This document shows, one piece after another, positions 1 to 11,525 of a DNA stretch of 64,000 nucleotides. Under the pieces are notes generated by a model. The model ran no database searches, was not told the origin of the DNA, and worked only from the letters and a program-made list of their open reading frames with translations. The stretch lies in NCBI GenBank assembly GCA_019915135.1, contig JAHLMK010000016.1:186001-250000 (forward strand), in the 5' to 3' direction. Each line of letters begins with the position of its first letter. Positions within the stretch are counted from its first letter, which is position 1. This DNA is from Strobilurus pachycystidiatus (lineage: Eukaryota > Basidiomycota > Agaricomycetes > Agaricales > Physalacriaceae). The translations under genes and the position numbers were made by a program.

Positions 1-20
1 TTGATGCCTGTCGTTGTCAG

Positions 21-599
21 CCATGGACTCCGCTCTCGCCTTCTGGTCTCTCCTTCTCCCCGTCGGGTTACGTGGTGGCGCGCTCTCACATCGTATCACC
101 AATGCCGAGGGAGACGAGATCGATATGAACGGTGTGTTTGCTTGAGGTCTTCGGTGGCATTGGCTCGTAGCTTACTAACGCGTCACCCGTCAGGCCAAGA
201 ACCCGGGTGGAAGAGCGAATACACGGATCTGTGGTTCGAGTACATGCAAGAGAAGGGAGGAAAGGGTGTCAGCAAGGATACCTGGGCGATGGTTCATGCC
301 TTTCTTGTTTGCTGTTTCTCTCGTGCTTAAACTCCCATAGTTCCTCGACTTCCTACGGAGCATGGACGACAAGTTCGCGCGGTACGATCCGGAGGGTGCG
401 TATTCATTCTCTCCCGTCCTCCACTTCCCTCGGCTGCCCTCTCTGACGCGGCCTCCGTTGCTTCTTCTTCTTTTCGTTCCACCTCTGACCTTATTTCCTT
501 CTTCCTACCTCGCTTGACATGTCGCTAACCTATCCTTGTCCAGATTCCTGGCCTTCGACGATCGACGACTTCGTGGTTTTCGCCAAGGGGCGACTGTAA
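21..599 (+). CDS. DCN1: DCN1-like, cullin neddylation scaffold (3' part)
   Basis: C-terminal part of a DCN1/PONY-domain protein, which acts as a scaffold E3 for attaching NEDD8 to cullins. Four exons are readable: 21-131, 194-291, 341-395 and 544-599, with TAA at 597-599; the phases agree across all three introns. Recognised motifs are a helix resembling ALAFWSLLLPVGLRGGAL, then the stretch around SKDTWAM-FLDFLRSMDDKF, then DSWPSTIDDFVVFAKGRL. They match the family's conserved C-terminal signature (SKDTW..FLDF, WP..IDDFV). The gene runs off the left edge of the window, so the UBA-like N-terminus is missing. Introns are about 50-150 nt. Function is inferred from the family. Confidence 0.82.
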
Positions 600-3500
600 A
601 ACCCCATGCCAACAATGTACGTACGTAGAATTGCTGCTGTATGTATCCTATTCTTTTGCCTTTGTGTGATGATTTGGCGCAACGCTTAACTGGCCGAATT
701 CTTTCAACACTTTCAACGGGAGCGTATCCGAGGAAGGCTTTGTATCTCAACTTAAGGTTCAAATTGAACTCCCGTTCTCCGTTCCGTTGTTGACACATGC
801 CCAGTGAGATCCAGCAACCGGTTCTATGCCAATGATCATGCCTTTCCATGTCTGGTGCCGCCCTGTTGCGAATGAGTTGTGTCTGCGTTGTATGGTCCCT
901 TCAGTTCTGTTATCTCGACGGTTTGCGTTGCACGGTGAGAACCATGCGGGACGTACGCCACTGCGAATGCGTGATATTTGTTGCTCTCACTTTCTGCCAT
1001 GATCAAGGGCAACTTCTTCGCAAGTGGGTTTATGGCCGTTCTTTCGTTCCTCATATTACTCACCGACGAGTAGATTCTCGAGTAGTAACAATAAAATGTG
1101 CGTTGTTGGTTTCAGAGACAGTGATAGTGATGCTGTTTGCTGTGATCGATTCCTCCTACGAGACGGGATGAAGTTGCCAGGAAGTGTCCCTATGTTCGGG
1201 GCCACTGGTGACTCTCGTAATCCTCTGCCTTTGATTTGCATGCTGACATTAGGTCGGACTTTTAGCGGTGATCCTCATCTTTCGAGGCGAAGTTAAGACC
1301 GACTTACATTCTGTAATGTATACATTGACGGGGACCTCATTCGTTTCGTAAGTACCAGCAGAAGGCGAGTGAGTATCTTTATAAGTACATCCGCCTCTAA
1401 ATATGAAGTTTGAACGGTCGGTTTAGCTATAACTGCATTCTGTACACGAGCATGTACATTTGCAGTCGCTTTCTGGCTTTTCTTGGCGCAGGAGTAAATT
1501 CGGCTCGTCGTGCTCAGATTACGTTGCAATGATTGACCTCTACTGCCGCGCACAGATGTCCGAGGGTGTGTGCAACGTACTGACGCACTCGTCGCGCATG
1601 CCATTTGTGTATCAAGGTAAAATGACAGGTTGCATCTTTCGTTTCGTCTCCCCATCGAAAGAGTACTGCGCTGAAGTGGTGTGCAGATCTGATTCTCCGT
1701 TCCCATCACTCATACTGTCTCATCAGATCAATATTAAATTCCTCGGTCTGACATGAACTGACGGGCTCGTCTCTTACCTCTTCATCTACGTCACGATCAC
1801 AGGTTTGCAAAATCTCGAGCACCACAACCCACTCGGTACCAGGTTCAGAGCAATAACCGGTGCTACCGTGTACGTACTTATATATTCGAGCCTGATCCCG
1901 CTTACAGACGGTGACCTCGCGCTGTAAAGTTGTGCCTACCTATATCAACACGGCCTGTCGGGAAGGAGATACGCACTACTTCGAGTGACGCATTGATCAC
2001 TTATCCAATGCGAGTGGGGCTGCATTTCCACCGAGCGTCGCGTGATCAGCATCCGACAGGTAAGTATGCTCCCGTCGTTCGCTTTTGCCTCATCATGTCT
2101 GAAGTCTAATCAATTGGCGCATCCTCAGATCTCTCCCTTGACAACTCGGCAATCGTAAGCCATTCAATCATGTGTGGCAGCCATTGTCCAACGATACGGC
2201 AATATCTCCTTGTACTTAGCACCCTGCCGTTTGGCAGATCGCATCATGATGATAAGTTCGGTAGTAAGTACTCGGCTCACGGGTATTTCCGCGCCCGTTA
2301 GCCCCATCTTTCGTCTCAAAACGACCCGGACATCCAGAATCCTACTGCCACCGAGTCACTGTATCCCCCTTGGATGGGCGGAGATGAACTCGTTGCTCGA
2401 TCTCTGCATACCTTGACCATCCCTCTCGAGGGGTGCTCGCTAGCACCATCGGATAACGCCCCATGATTCGCATAGTCCAGCTACGTCCCACTCAATATCC
2501 CACTACTGCCTCCGCCCTGCACGTGTGGATGGATCATGATAAGTGCAGTAATTATTAAGTGCGACTCCGAGCACCAATTGATCGCGGCTCGTCCCGCCAC
2601 GTAGATCTCGGAGTATCAGGACTGTGCTGATGGCCATCTACGTCCATGCGGGGACTAGACCTCCTCCGAGTCAGAATGTGCAGGGTCTTTCGCAGGCGTG
2701 TGTTGTATGCATTGTCTCCACGCGTCCTAGTGTGCCTCGGGAGTCGGGCATGCTGCCCACAGATAAATGTGCCACCCAGAATCCAGAACATCGAATAAGC
2801 ATCGCAGTTTCCATGCAGACGAACAACAATTCAACTGCCGCACCTCCCATACAGTCTTGAGGTGCTTAGGCTTCCCATCGCGCGCAAACTCCTCTTGGTT
2901 ACCGTCCTGGTCCGTCCATGCATCAAGCAGAGGAAAAAAAAGCTTACTTAGGCTTCTTCTTTGAATGCTGAGCATATGGCTATGGCTATTAGGTAGTAAC
3001 GCGTTACGAGAGACTCTGACTCGCACGCAGCTAGCCACTAGCTACTTACCTGCCTGATCCCATGCTCTTTTACAGCACCTCACCGCTCACTAGCTGTTTG
3101 GGTCCTGTGTGTGTCCAGGTAAGGGTTCGACCTCGGATTAGATTGGCGTGTCCTGTCTAGATTCCGTTCATGAAGACTTCGAGCATCCGTCGGAGTGGAA
3201 GTGCGAAATGGAACCGTTCATCAACATCCGCCAAAGAAGACGTAGTGTGTGAAGCAAAGAAGCTTGGGAAGCCTCGGGTACTATGTCTCTGAGAGACCGG
3301 TGTGGCGTAATAGCCGCGAGGGGCAGAAGGAGCTTGAGATTTGCCTGTCTGAGAAGCGAAGAGTCGTCAAAGAACTTTTGCTCGCTCGCGCGAGTTACCG
3401 CACCTTACGGTATTCCATGTAAAAGCAAGAGCAACTCCATTCAGTTCGAGCTGTCTGCCCGAGTGGCGTGCAAAAACGCCTCGCTACGCTGTGCAGCACA

Positions 3501-3744
3501 GCAGGCACCGCGACCCCAAATGCTGCCCACGCCGGCGGTGGCCAACCCTCCACCATAATTTGCAAATCCAAATCTGAAATAGATCAAGATCGCTCTCCGC
3601 CCTGAAGGCATCACCCATATCCGGGAGCCATTACGTAACGACAAGCGGGTTTCCAAGATCCAATCCGCGATCATTTAAAAGCCCTCGTTTTTCCCCTGCT
3701 CATCATCCGCCCATCACCAGCCCCGCATCGACCTCCTCAACCCG
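600..3744. other. 3.1 kb with no supported gene
   Basis: Between the DCN1 stop and the next gene only short overlapping frames occur on both strands, without recognisable motifs or consistent splice phases. A TATA-like CATTTAAAAG lies at about 3670-3680, some 65 nt before the next gene's ATG. I see no tRNA, no long repeat and no transposon ends here. Confidence 0.5.
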
Positions 3745-4563
3745 ATGTCGAGCGCATTCCACCTCCGCCCTGTCTCGCCGTCGCCCAGCCGCACGCTCCT
3801 GCCTTCTCCACCTGACTCTGCCTCCGTGCAGCGTGACCGAGACCGATCGCGTATGAACACTGGACGGCCCATGTCTCCCAGCCAACTTCGAGGTGTGTCT
3901 CCTTTCTTTTCCACTCTTTTTTTTTGTTTGCATGTTTGCTCAAATCATTTCGTTTCATAAGAGCTGGACTTGACGCACGACCCGGAAATGGCGCGCAAAT
4001 ACCCAGCGCCGCCGACAGGCCACGATCTCATGGCGATGTTTCCCCCTGCACCGCCCTCCATCTTTCCCGCGTCCGGACCGAACACGAGCAACTACTTCCA
4101 GCGGCAGGAGCGCGCCTTCTTCGCGCAGGCGGGGAAGGAGATCGTCCGCGTGCGCGTGGACTCTGCCTCTAATAATGCGCATTCCCATCCTCATTCGCAC
4201 CCGCATCCGCACCCACACACAAGTCCGCGCCACACCCACGCCCACTCTCACAGCGAAGACAAATCCGGCCCGCGCTCCTGGGCGCCGTCGCCGCGGACGG
4301 GTCCTGTGCCCGTGACGCCGGCGCCTCTATTCCCGCCACACCCCCCACCGCATCCGCATCCGCACCCGCATCACCAACCTCATCAACCACAGCACCCTCA
4401 TCCGCACCACTCGCACTCTGCGCCACCGCCCAACCTGAAGCACGAAGGCAGCCCGCCAGAGGAGGACAGCCCCGACGCGGACGAGTCGTGGAAGCGGCCC
4501 ATGCCGTACAACGAGCGTCGGCGGGCCGGCAAGCACACCCGGCGGGTCATTGTGCGGAATTGA
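3745..4563 (+). CDS. His/Pro-rich uncharacterised protein
   Basis: Two-exon gene: 3745-3892 and 3962-4563, joined by a 69-nt intron (gtgtgt...ataag). The split GAG codon restores one frame of about 249 residues. The N-terminus is Ser/Pro/Arg-rich. A conserved-looking core near residues 45-100 contains LDLTHDPEM, ARKYPAPPTGHDLM and a phrase ending FPPAPPSIFP. Two His-Pro tracts (HPHSHPHPHPH type) follow at about residues 125-145 and 175-205, then an acidic patch and a basic C-terminus (KRPMPYNERRRAGKHTRR). Long His/Pro runs suggest a disordered, possibly metal-binding or nuclear protein, but no domain is recognised. The basic tail could be a nuclear localisation signal (inference). Confidence 0.7.
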
Positions 4564-5223
4564 CAGGCTCCTTTCTCTCCCGCACCGCTACCATCATCAT
4601 ATACTGCATCATTGTCGCGGAGACACTTCATCTCGGCGGTATCACCAGAACCATACACATCACCTCTGTCTGCTGCATGCCACTCGTCTTCTCCCGTCCG
4701 CCTGTTTCCGTATTTCCCTTTTTTCTTGCAACGCTATCAATTCACCTACTGACTTACTTACGCTCCGCTATAAGTACTCACTCGACCTGCATAATACCTG
4801 TATGTACTGTATGTATGTGTATACCCTACCCAAAAGCCGCCTTCTTCAAATGCACCTTTTATATTGTAATTCTTCCTACGGGGCGCTTCCGAGTCCGAGC
4901 CGCCGACGACGTTCCAGGCAGGCTGTCCAGTGTCCAGTGTCCATCTGTCGCATTGTCACGGACTGTATTCACTTCGAGGCTTCCATCCATCAGATTCAGA
5001 TCATGATCGAGCGATCACACGGAACCAAATCGATGTCTCACAATATTGCTTTATCACTGACAACTATGTCGCAAAAAGGACACGTTCCTTATAATGCGTA
5101 TTGCCGGAACCGGCATTATAACGTAGATTATAATCTGTCACAAGGGCTCGGATGGAATATATTACGATGCAGTGATTATAATCGTGGGCGACCCTTCTAA
5201 TGTGCCTTAGAACCTCCCGCCCA
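4564..5223. other. Intergenic; cluster of TTATAAT motifs
   Basis: The region holds the 3' untranslated part of the His/Pro gene, then a GC-mixed stretch. At 5087-5183 there are four near-palindromic motifs (CCTTATAATG, CATTATAACG, and GATTATAATC twice). A related cluster lies at 29025-29201. No gene is supported. Confidence 0.45.
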
Positions 5224-6511
5224 CTAGACAGGCGCCTGGCGGCGTCCCCGCGCCCGCCCTGCTGCAGTCGCCCTGCTCACCGATGCCGCGGTAGCAGCTT
5301 CAGCCGCTTTCTTGGCTGCCTTTGCTTTCCGCACGTCCGCCAACGTTGGCCTGCTAGCCACGTAAGTCCCACCATCGCGTTCTAATGCCTCCTGTTCAAC
5401 GCGACTAAGCAAGGTCGACTCCGCGAAACCAGTGAAGACGATTCGGCGGCCTTCAGTGACCGGAGCGCTGCAGTGAGCGAGATAACGAGCGCGGACCGCG
5501 AAGACCTGCCCAGGACGAATGGGAAATCGCTTGCCAGTCTGTGGGGCACAGAACTCGCCGCCCTTCCAGTCACCAACACAGACAACCCAGCAGAAAAAGT
5601 CTGCACGATCTGAGAAGTCAAGGTGGATGTTTTCGCTAGAGCCTTCTTTGACAGCCACCGAGAAGACGGAGGGCCCCAAGTCTAAAGCTGGACGCTGTGC
5701 GAACGCAGCTTGGATATCCGGGTGCTCCTTGATCCTCTGGTGGGCACTACTGAATGTGAGTAGTTGCTTCTAGGCCATTTTGAAGAACGAACTCACTCTT
5801 GACCAAGTTTGTAGAGCGCGGGGAAATCCTTCTTCAAGAAACCGGCAACACGAGATAGGACGGCCTCTTTGAAGAAAGTGAGCATCTCATCCATGGCCTG
5901 GATCGTAGCACGCTTTTGACATTTGCTCTCTGTAGTGATAACTGGGCCGTGATCGGAGGAGAACTCCCAGACGCCGAGGTGCCATGCCGGAACGGACGAG
6001 CGAACGTCGACGTGCTTGGCGGAGAACCGGGGTCGCGTAGCCACGAAGGCGTCAAAGAGAACGATGAGGCGGAGGCATTGGAGAGGGGAAAGGACCCGGT
6101 TGTAACGTTTGGCAAGTACGGTGTCCGCGTGAGCATAGCCGCGGGCAACGTCAGCCAGCATCATTTCCATGGTGAGTTTGTAAACAAGGATGCAATCGTC
6201 GTTGTCGGTGGCATCAGGGAGCTCGGCAGGTGGAATAGGGAACTCCTTGGCCACCTTCTCCCGGACCCTGTCCTGGTGCTTGCGAAAAGAAACGAAGTCG
6301 TCCACTGGTTTCTCTGCCGTTAAAGTGACTGTCAAAGGTATAAGTCTCCAATGTTTAAAGACGCCTTGCAATCCAACTTACCAGTGTGGCTTTCCAGAAC
6401 ATTACGCATGTGCTCGTCACGTTTCTGTTGACGCGCCTCTTTCTGTGCTGCACTCTGCTTGCCGCGGCGGGTTTTCTTGCTCTTGAGAGTCGGAGGGGTG
6501 ATTATAGTCAT
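5224..6511 (-). CDS. TET/JBP-like 2OG-Fe(II) dioxygenase
   Basis: Three exons (6511-6382, 6328-5797, 5749-5224) join in consistent phase to 395 aa. The C-terminal third carries the 2-oxoglutarate/Fe(II) oxygenase signature. An HLD (H263, D265) sits in ENIHLDFSDRADFFCWVV, a second His (H313) in RYLAHCS, and a following Arg (GRRIVF, about 322-323) would bind 2-oxoglutarate. The GDWKGGEFCAPQTG and FPIRPGQVFAV segments resemble the fungal TET/JBP-like family, expanded in basidiomycetes and known to travel with KDZ transposons. Members oxidise 5-methylcytosine or thymine in DNA; activity here is inferred. The N-terminus is Lys/Arg-rich and the C-terminus Ala/Arg-rich. A TATAAAA box lies 53 nt upstream. 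The neighbours are transposon genes of Plavaka type, not KDZ. Confidence 0.78.
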
Positions 6512-7597
6512 TGTTGAAGTGGAGGGGACGGTAGGGATGAGGTGGAGGAGGCTGGTTATCCCATTTTATAGCTCACCGCAGTAACAATGGCACTGACTAT
6601 AATAGAGAGGGAAGCCCAATTGGGGTACCCATGGTGGAGGAATTCGAATCGAATGGGACGGTGAACAATGGACTGGCAGGTTGAGCGCAGGGGCTGATTC
6701 CCGAATAAGACAATGGCGGTGTCCACAACTGGGAAGTAAAGCCCGAACTGGGAACGAAGGGTCCTAGGGAAAGTGGGTGACAATGGAAGCGGTGAACAAT
6801 GGACTGGCGAAGAGCGCAGATGCTGGCCCCAAAACAATGGCGGTGGACCAGATTGGAGAGCCAAAGCCCAGATAGGGTATCAATGGCGGCAGAATCGGAC
6901 TAGAATGGGAATAATGGATGATGAAATCGAGTGGGCGGTATATAAGAAGAGCTCCCACCTTCAGTTCCAAGCTCAGTACTCCCTCGCCTGATGCTAGCCA
7001 GAGCTGTGCTCGGTGGGGGAGGTGTCGGAGGTTGGCATTCGCAGATGAAACCTGTCAACTGCTCCCAGTCTGATGCTGGCCTGCGCCGTGCTCGACGAGT
7101 GGAGTTCAGTAGGTAAATCCAAGGGGTTCCGAGACCAAATCTCTAGTCTGATGCTGGCCAGTGCTACGCTCGACCAAGGGTCGATGGTTGAAATCCGAGA
7201 CTGTTAGAGGTGGTCTGACGCTGGCCGGTGCCACGCTCGACCACCGAATCCGAGAATTTGTGGAGGCGTCCCTATGCTGTCCACCTCAGTGCTTGCCTGG
7301 GGGTTGAGTGGGTGAGCTGGGTCTCGGTGAGTATTCCGCCAACACCCCAAGAGAAGGACGAAAACCAACCCGACCGAATGTACCGCAGTTGAATCGTATT
7401 TGCCTCCCTCTGCAAATTCCAGTGCTTTCCTGCCCATCCTTGGAGTCTTAGGCGTTCGCCACAGGAAGGCAAGTTCTTGGTAGAAGGTAGTGGAGCGAGG
7501 GAGAGGTTGAACTTCGGGCCGTCAGCGCCGGAAAGCAGGATGGGCGAGCCAGAAAATATATGTACATTTAGATAGATTATTGGACAGTCCTCTGCTA
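6512..7597. repeat. Imperfect tandem repeats and orphan TATA box
   Basis: Two kinds of repeat occupy this gap. An imperfect unit of about 130 bp starts at 6661 and again at 6792 (shared GTGAACAATGGACTGGC, then ACAATGGCGGTG). Four copies of a unit of about 27 bp resembling CTGATGCTGGCCAGTGC plus GCTCGAC lie near 6988, 7070, 7148 and 7214. A plus-strand TATATAAG at 6939-6946 stands just before them, yet no open frame follows. No gene is supported. Confidence 0.55.
6564..6570 (-). promoter_or_regulatory. TATA box of dioxygenase gene
   Basis: On the minus strand the sequence reads GAGCTATAAAATGGG, centred about 53 nt upstream of the dioxygenase ATG at 6511. The spacing is usual for basidiomycete core promoters. 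Confidence 0.6.
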
Positions 7598-10500
7598 TTA
7601 GTTTGAACCTTCGTCCAGGCTACCATCCGCATCCTCTTCGAATTCTACCTCATTGCCAAGGCCTCTAAGATCATCTCGACTCACGACTCTACTCCTAGTA
7701 GCTCTCTCTACAGCGGGTGTAGTACTTTGAGATCGGGTTTTGCGAGTATTAACAGCATCAGTGGGTGCTTCATCGGCAACCGTAGCCGGCACCTTGCCTT
7801 GTCGGCTACCACGAGCTTTTCCTCTGCCTCGAGGGGCCGCCGATGGAGTCTTTGCCTTTGGTGCTGGAGCTTTACCGCGTCTGCCTCTACCACGTCCTGT
7901 ACCCCTACCACCACGGCCAGTAGTACTGAACAGCATAGCATCGTCAGCCCCCAGATCATCTCCAGCAAGATCACCAAGGAGGAGATTGATGGGCACTGTC
8001 TCGTCCGCTGTGTAAGGCTGCTCTGACGCTGCCGAGTTTCCAGTTGCAGCCACAGATACAATTGCCGGTACTGTAGATGTCTGTGGCGAATCTGGGACTT
8101 GGGGACGAGTGAAGAAATCAGGTGCAGGAGCTCCATATTCTGCACGTCGATACATACTCATATCAGCACCCTTTGCCAAAAGAGTTGCACGAGGACGAGA
8201 GTGGCCATAGTCGGTAGCAGGTTCTTCCTCAGGTAGGGGGGGGAGTGTGCTATATGAACTGCGAATTGCTCTATTCGTGGAAGGTTGAGCTCCATGTGTG
8301 GAAGATCCATGTTCAAAACTTTGAGACGAGGTAGGAGGAGTCATGTAGTCGTCAGACATGGGCCTGACCTCGACACGGCGATTTGACTGGGTAGAATCTG
8401 CATGCGAAGAGAAGTTTTGACGTCTGCCGACATCATACTCCAGATCGTGATAGTCGCTTTGTCTGGCGCCCCACTCTCCATGGACCGTGTGCTCTTGTCC
8501 CGTCGAGCGAGGGTTGGAATAGGGGAAGTCATCTCGAGAAGTTGTCCAATTGCTGGTTAAGTTAGGATTGGAGTTCTGGGTTGGAACGAAGTCATGGTCT
8601 CGATGGTCTCTCGGCTCGTAGCGAGATTCAGGATACGAAGGTTGGCCTCGAGAAGGGCGCCAATCAGAGTCCTCGGTTTCTGGCAGAGACAGATCATTTC
8701 TGGCATGAACATAGAGGCTGGAATGGGCTCTACGCTCTCTCGGCTCATAACAAGAATCAGGATATGGCCGTTGGCCTTGTGAAGGGCGCCAGTCAGGGTC
8801 CTGGCCTTGGTTGGTCTCTGGCCGAGGCAGATCATTCCTGGCATCAGCGTAGAGGCCTGAATCCTGTCGTTCTAACCTGCTACCAGGACGACCAAGACCA
8901 ACGGTAGTAGCCCATTCCCGACGATTTTCCAGCGCCCCAGAGGACCGGGGCTGGTCTGAGTTACCGTTAGGACGGCTCTGGAAAGCAGGTTGATGCTCGA
9001 AACCCCTAGAATTGGAGGTGGATGTGTGAGGCTCGGGGATGTTGACGTCGTCATGAAAGGAATCCTCACGAGACATGTCATCGTGGGGACTAGAGAAGAA
9101 CATCGACGTGTCAGGTTCTGCACCAGCGGGTTGAAAAGTATGAAGGTTTGCTGGCGAGGAGGGTACAGAATTATGAATGCCAGGAGACTGGGAGAGAGAG
9201 GAAGGCTGCGTCTGAGCTGGGGAGTCTGATGCTGCTCCAGGCTGGGGTGATGCGGAAGATTGAATCGGTGTGATTATCGAGGGACTAGCATCTGAGTGTA
9301 CGATGATAGATGCGTGGCCTGAGTCGGTTCCGTTCGTCAAAGCTAGGATAGGAAGCTATCAGAATACAGGCTCCAGATTTCAAAGGCGTGACAAACCTGG
9401 AAGATCGTCGCTCTGGTTCAATGCCATAGCACCAGCCATTACCTTCGCTAGCTCATCGTCACAGTGTTCGTCCCAGGTGAATTCCTTCAGGGTAGCAGTT
9501 TTCTTGGATTTCGAGCGACTCCGCTTCAAACCAGACATATAGAATGCCATGGTTTGTCTGATGTTGCTGGTTTCCTGCGGCTGACTCGAGAGCATTTTCT
9601 CGATCGTTTCCTTGTAAACGACAAAGTCTGTGCCATATGGAATGTTTGTTCTATTGCCGAGAACCTGAAACTTTGTATCCCAGGATATAAGATACCGAAT
9701 CTGTTACCTATATTAGCGATTGATCGAGGAAGACAATCAAGAGTTCTATACTTACACAAGTTGCTGCGAAGGCAAGGGCACCAGCAGGAAGTTCCTTGAA
9801 TTTCCATAACTCAAGGTTGGTCTTTTTCGTTGAGGGTGGGTCAGACCACAAGCTCATCGGCCCGAGAAGGGTGATTTTGAGGACCTATAGAGATATAAGC
9901 TACACTGTTTCGAGAGACATGTGATGCTTACACGCATAATTGTCTCATTCCGCATCAGCGTTCTCAGATCACCATCGTGGTCATAGATAGCAGGAAAGAA
10001 GAGTTTGAAGTCCCGGCTAGGATGCTTTGTATCATAGCCCAACAGACGCAGACATTCTGAGTCAGTAGACCGGTCGTAGCCACGTTCGAAGACCTTGGGA
10101 TCTAGTACCCCGGCAAAGATCCTCGGTGCGAGCTCTTTAAGCTTGTGAATAAAGCTCGCGCGTCCAAGCTTTGCGCTTCCTGAGAGCTGATAAGGTACTG
10201 AGGGTTCATGCATTCAGATAGAAGTGAATAAACGTACTGCTTTAGTCAAGCCTGAGTACTCGTTCTCAACAAGCGTGTGTTGACTAAACAGGACATTGAC
10301 GTAGATATCACGAGCAACAGTCATCGTAAGATATTCTTCGTCTTCCATACCATCGAAAGGTTTCCGATCACTGAACCGAACGCCATCCTCGAGACACTGA
10401 CTCAGGTCCTCGATGGGTATTCCAAAGGGTTGAAGCTGGTCCCACCAGAGGTAACTTTCCAGGAGAAGCTTTTTCCCGAGACGTCTGAGCGTCTTCATCT

Positions 10501-11379
10501 GTTGGGGCGTGACGAGAGGATCGATATTCTTGGCTCCTTCATCGCTCCCGTTTTCCTCGTCAGATGTTTCTCCGGAAGACGTGATATCCAGCACCTCGCC
10601 ATCGGAAACGGGGGGCTGTCGGATCGCTCCCTGTTTGGAAGGTACGTTCTTCGTGACCGGAGGTGGCAAGGTCTTTTTTTTACGCTTGGGCTTGGATACC
10701 CGGGCTTGCTCTGCGGCTAAGCGTGTCTTGAGCTCGCGATTTTCGTCTGCAACAGCTTGAGCTTGAAGATTGGACTCTTTCAGAGCCTATTTCCCAAAAA
10801 GTTAGCAGAAAATCAAAAAATCATGGCGTCAAATACATACCGACATCATGGTGTTATACTGAGAGGCTGGAATATTCAGGCTATCTAGTGGCCTAGGTAG
10901 AGCATCCTCCGGTCCAATCGCGTTGATGGGCTGTGGCATGCTAACAGTACGATTGTAGAGTCGCGACATGGACGGAAGATTGGGGTGTGCAGATTGCGCT
11001 GATCGGGCAGGCTGAAGTTCATGACTAGGAACGGTGGTGGACTAGAGATGCTACATTCAGTATTACAGGTAGAAGCGCAATAATTTAGGGCCCATACCAA
11101 GTGAGAAGGACGATCGGGGAAGCCTCCAGACTGGTGTGGCATGTTTGGAACGTGACGAGAAATCACGGGGATATTTCGTATATTCTGCTCGCGAGAAACA
11201 AGGCTGGTGTTCGAATGTGGAGGTTGGGTTGTGTGCGGCGCTTGATGCTGGTTTAAGCCAGCGATCGAGGGTTGCATATAATTTTGTTGAGACGCGTTGG
11301 ACTGTGAGGTCGAATTCCGGTGATTCATGGGCAAAGAAAGGCCTGGAGGAGAACTGTTTTGAACGAAGTGTTGAGCCAT
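7598..11379 (-). CDS. Uncharacterised Agaricomycete protein, RGG/AT-hook tail
   Basis: Splicing of at least seven exons gives one frame. It has a Gln/Ser/Pro-rich N-terminus from ATG 11379 and a short coiled coil near 10780-10690 (LKESNLQAQAVADENRELK). A conserved-looking central region follows (LKELAPRIFAGVLDP, LRTLMRNETIMRV, ITLLGPMSLW, ELPAGALAFAATC, ISWDTKFQVLG, IPYGTDFVVYKETI). The C-terminal 580 residues are disordered, with imperfect repeats of a Tyr-Glu-Pro-Arg unit and end in an RGG/AT-hook-like patch (GRGGRGTGRGRGRRGK) followed by an acidic tail. Introns end at junctions such as KA|LSGSAKLG and MR|VLKITLL. The central region recalls the DUF6532-type proteins abundant in Agaricomycetes, but I am not sure. 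The ATG lies 146 bp from the divergent gene at 11526, so the promoter is shared. Confidence 0.68.
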
Positions 11380-11525
11380 CGGTGGGATGTATAGTGAGGT
11401 GAGGTGTTGTGAGGTAAAAGTCATATGATATGTTCGATTCCTCCCAATTCGTGGCCCCGCCAAACAATAACATACGGCACCTCTCTTAACGCGATCACCA
11501 TCGATCATTGACACTCTATTTAAAG

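Noticed and set aside
4170..4430. Antisense Asp/Ala-rich frames over the His/Pro gene
   Set aside because: Mirror of CAC/CCX codons; the spliced plus-strand frame explains the region.
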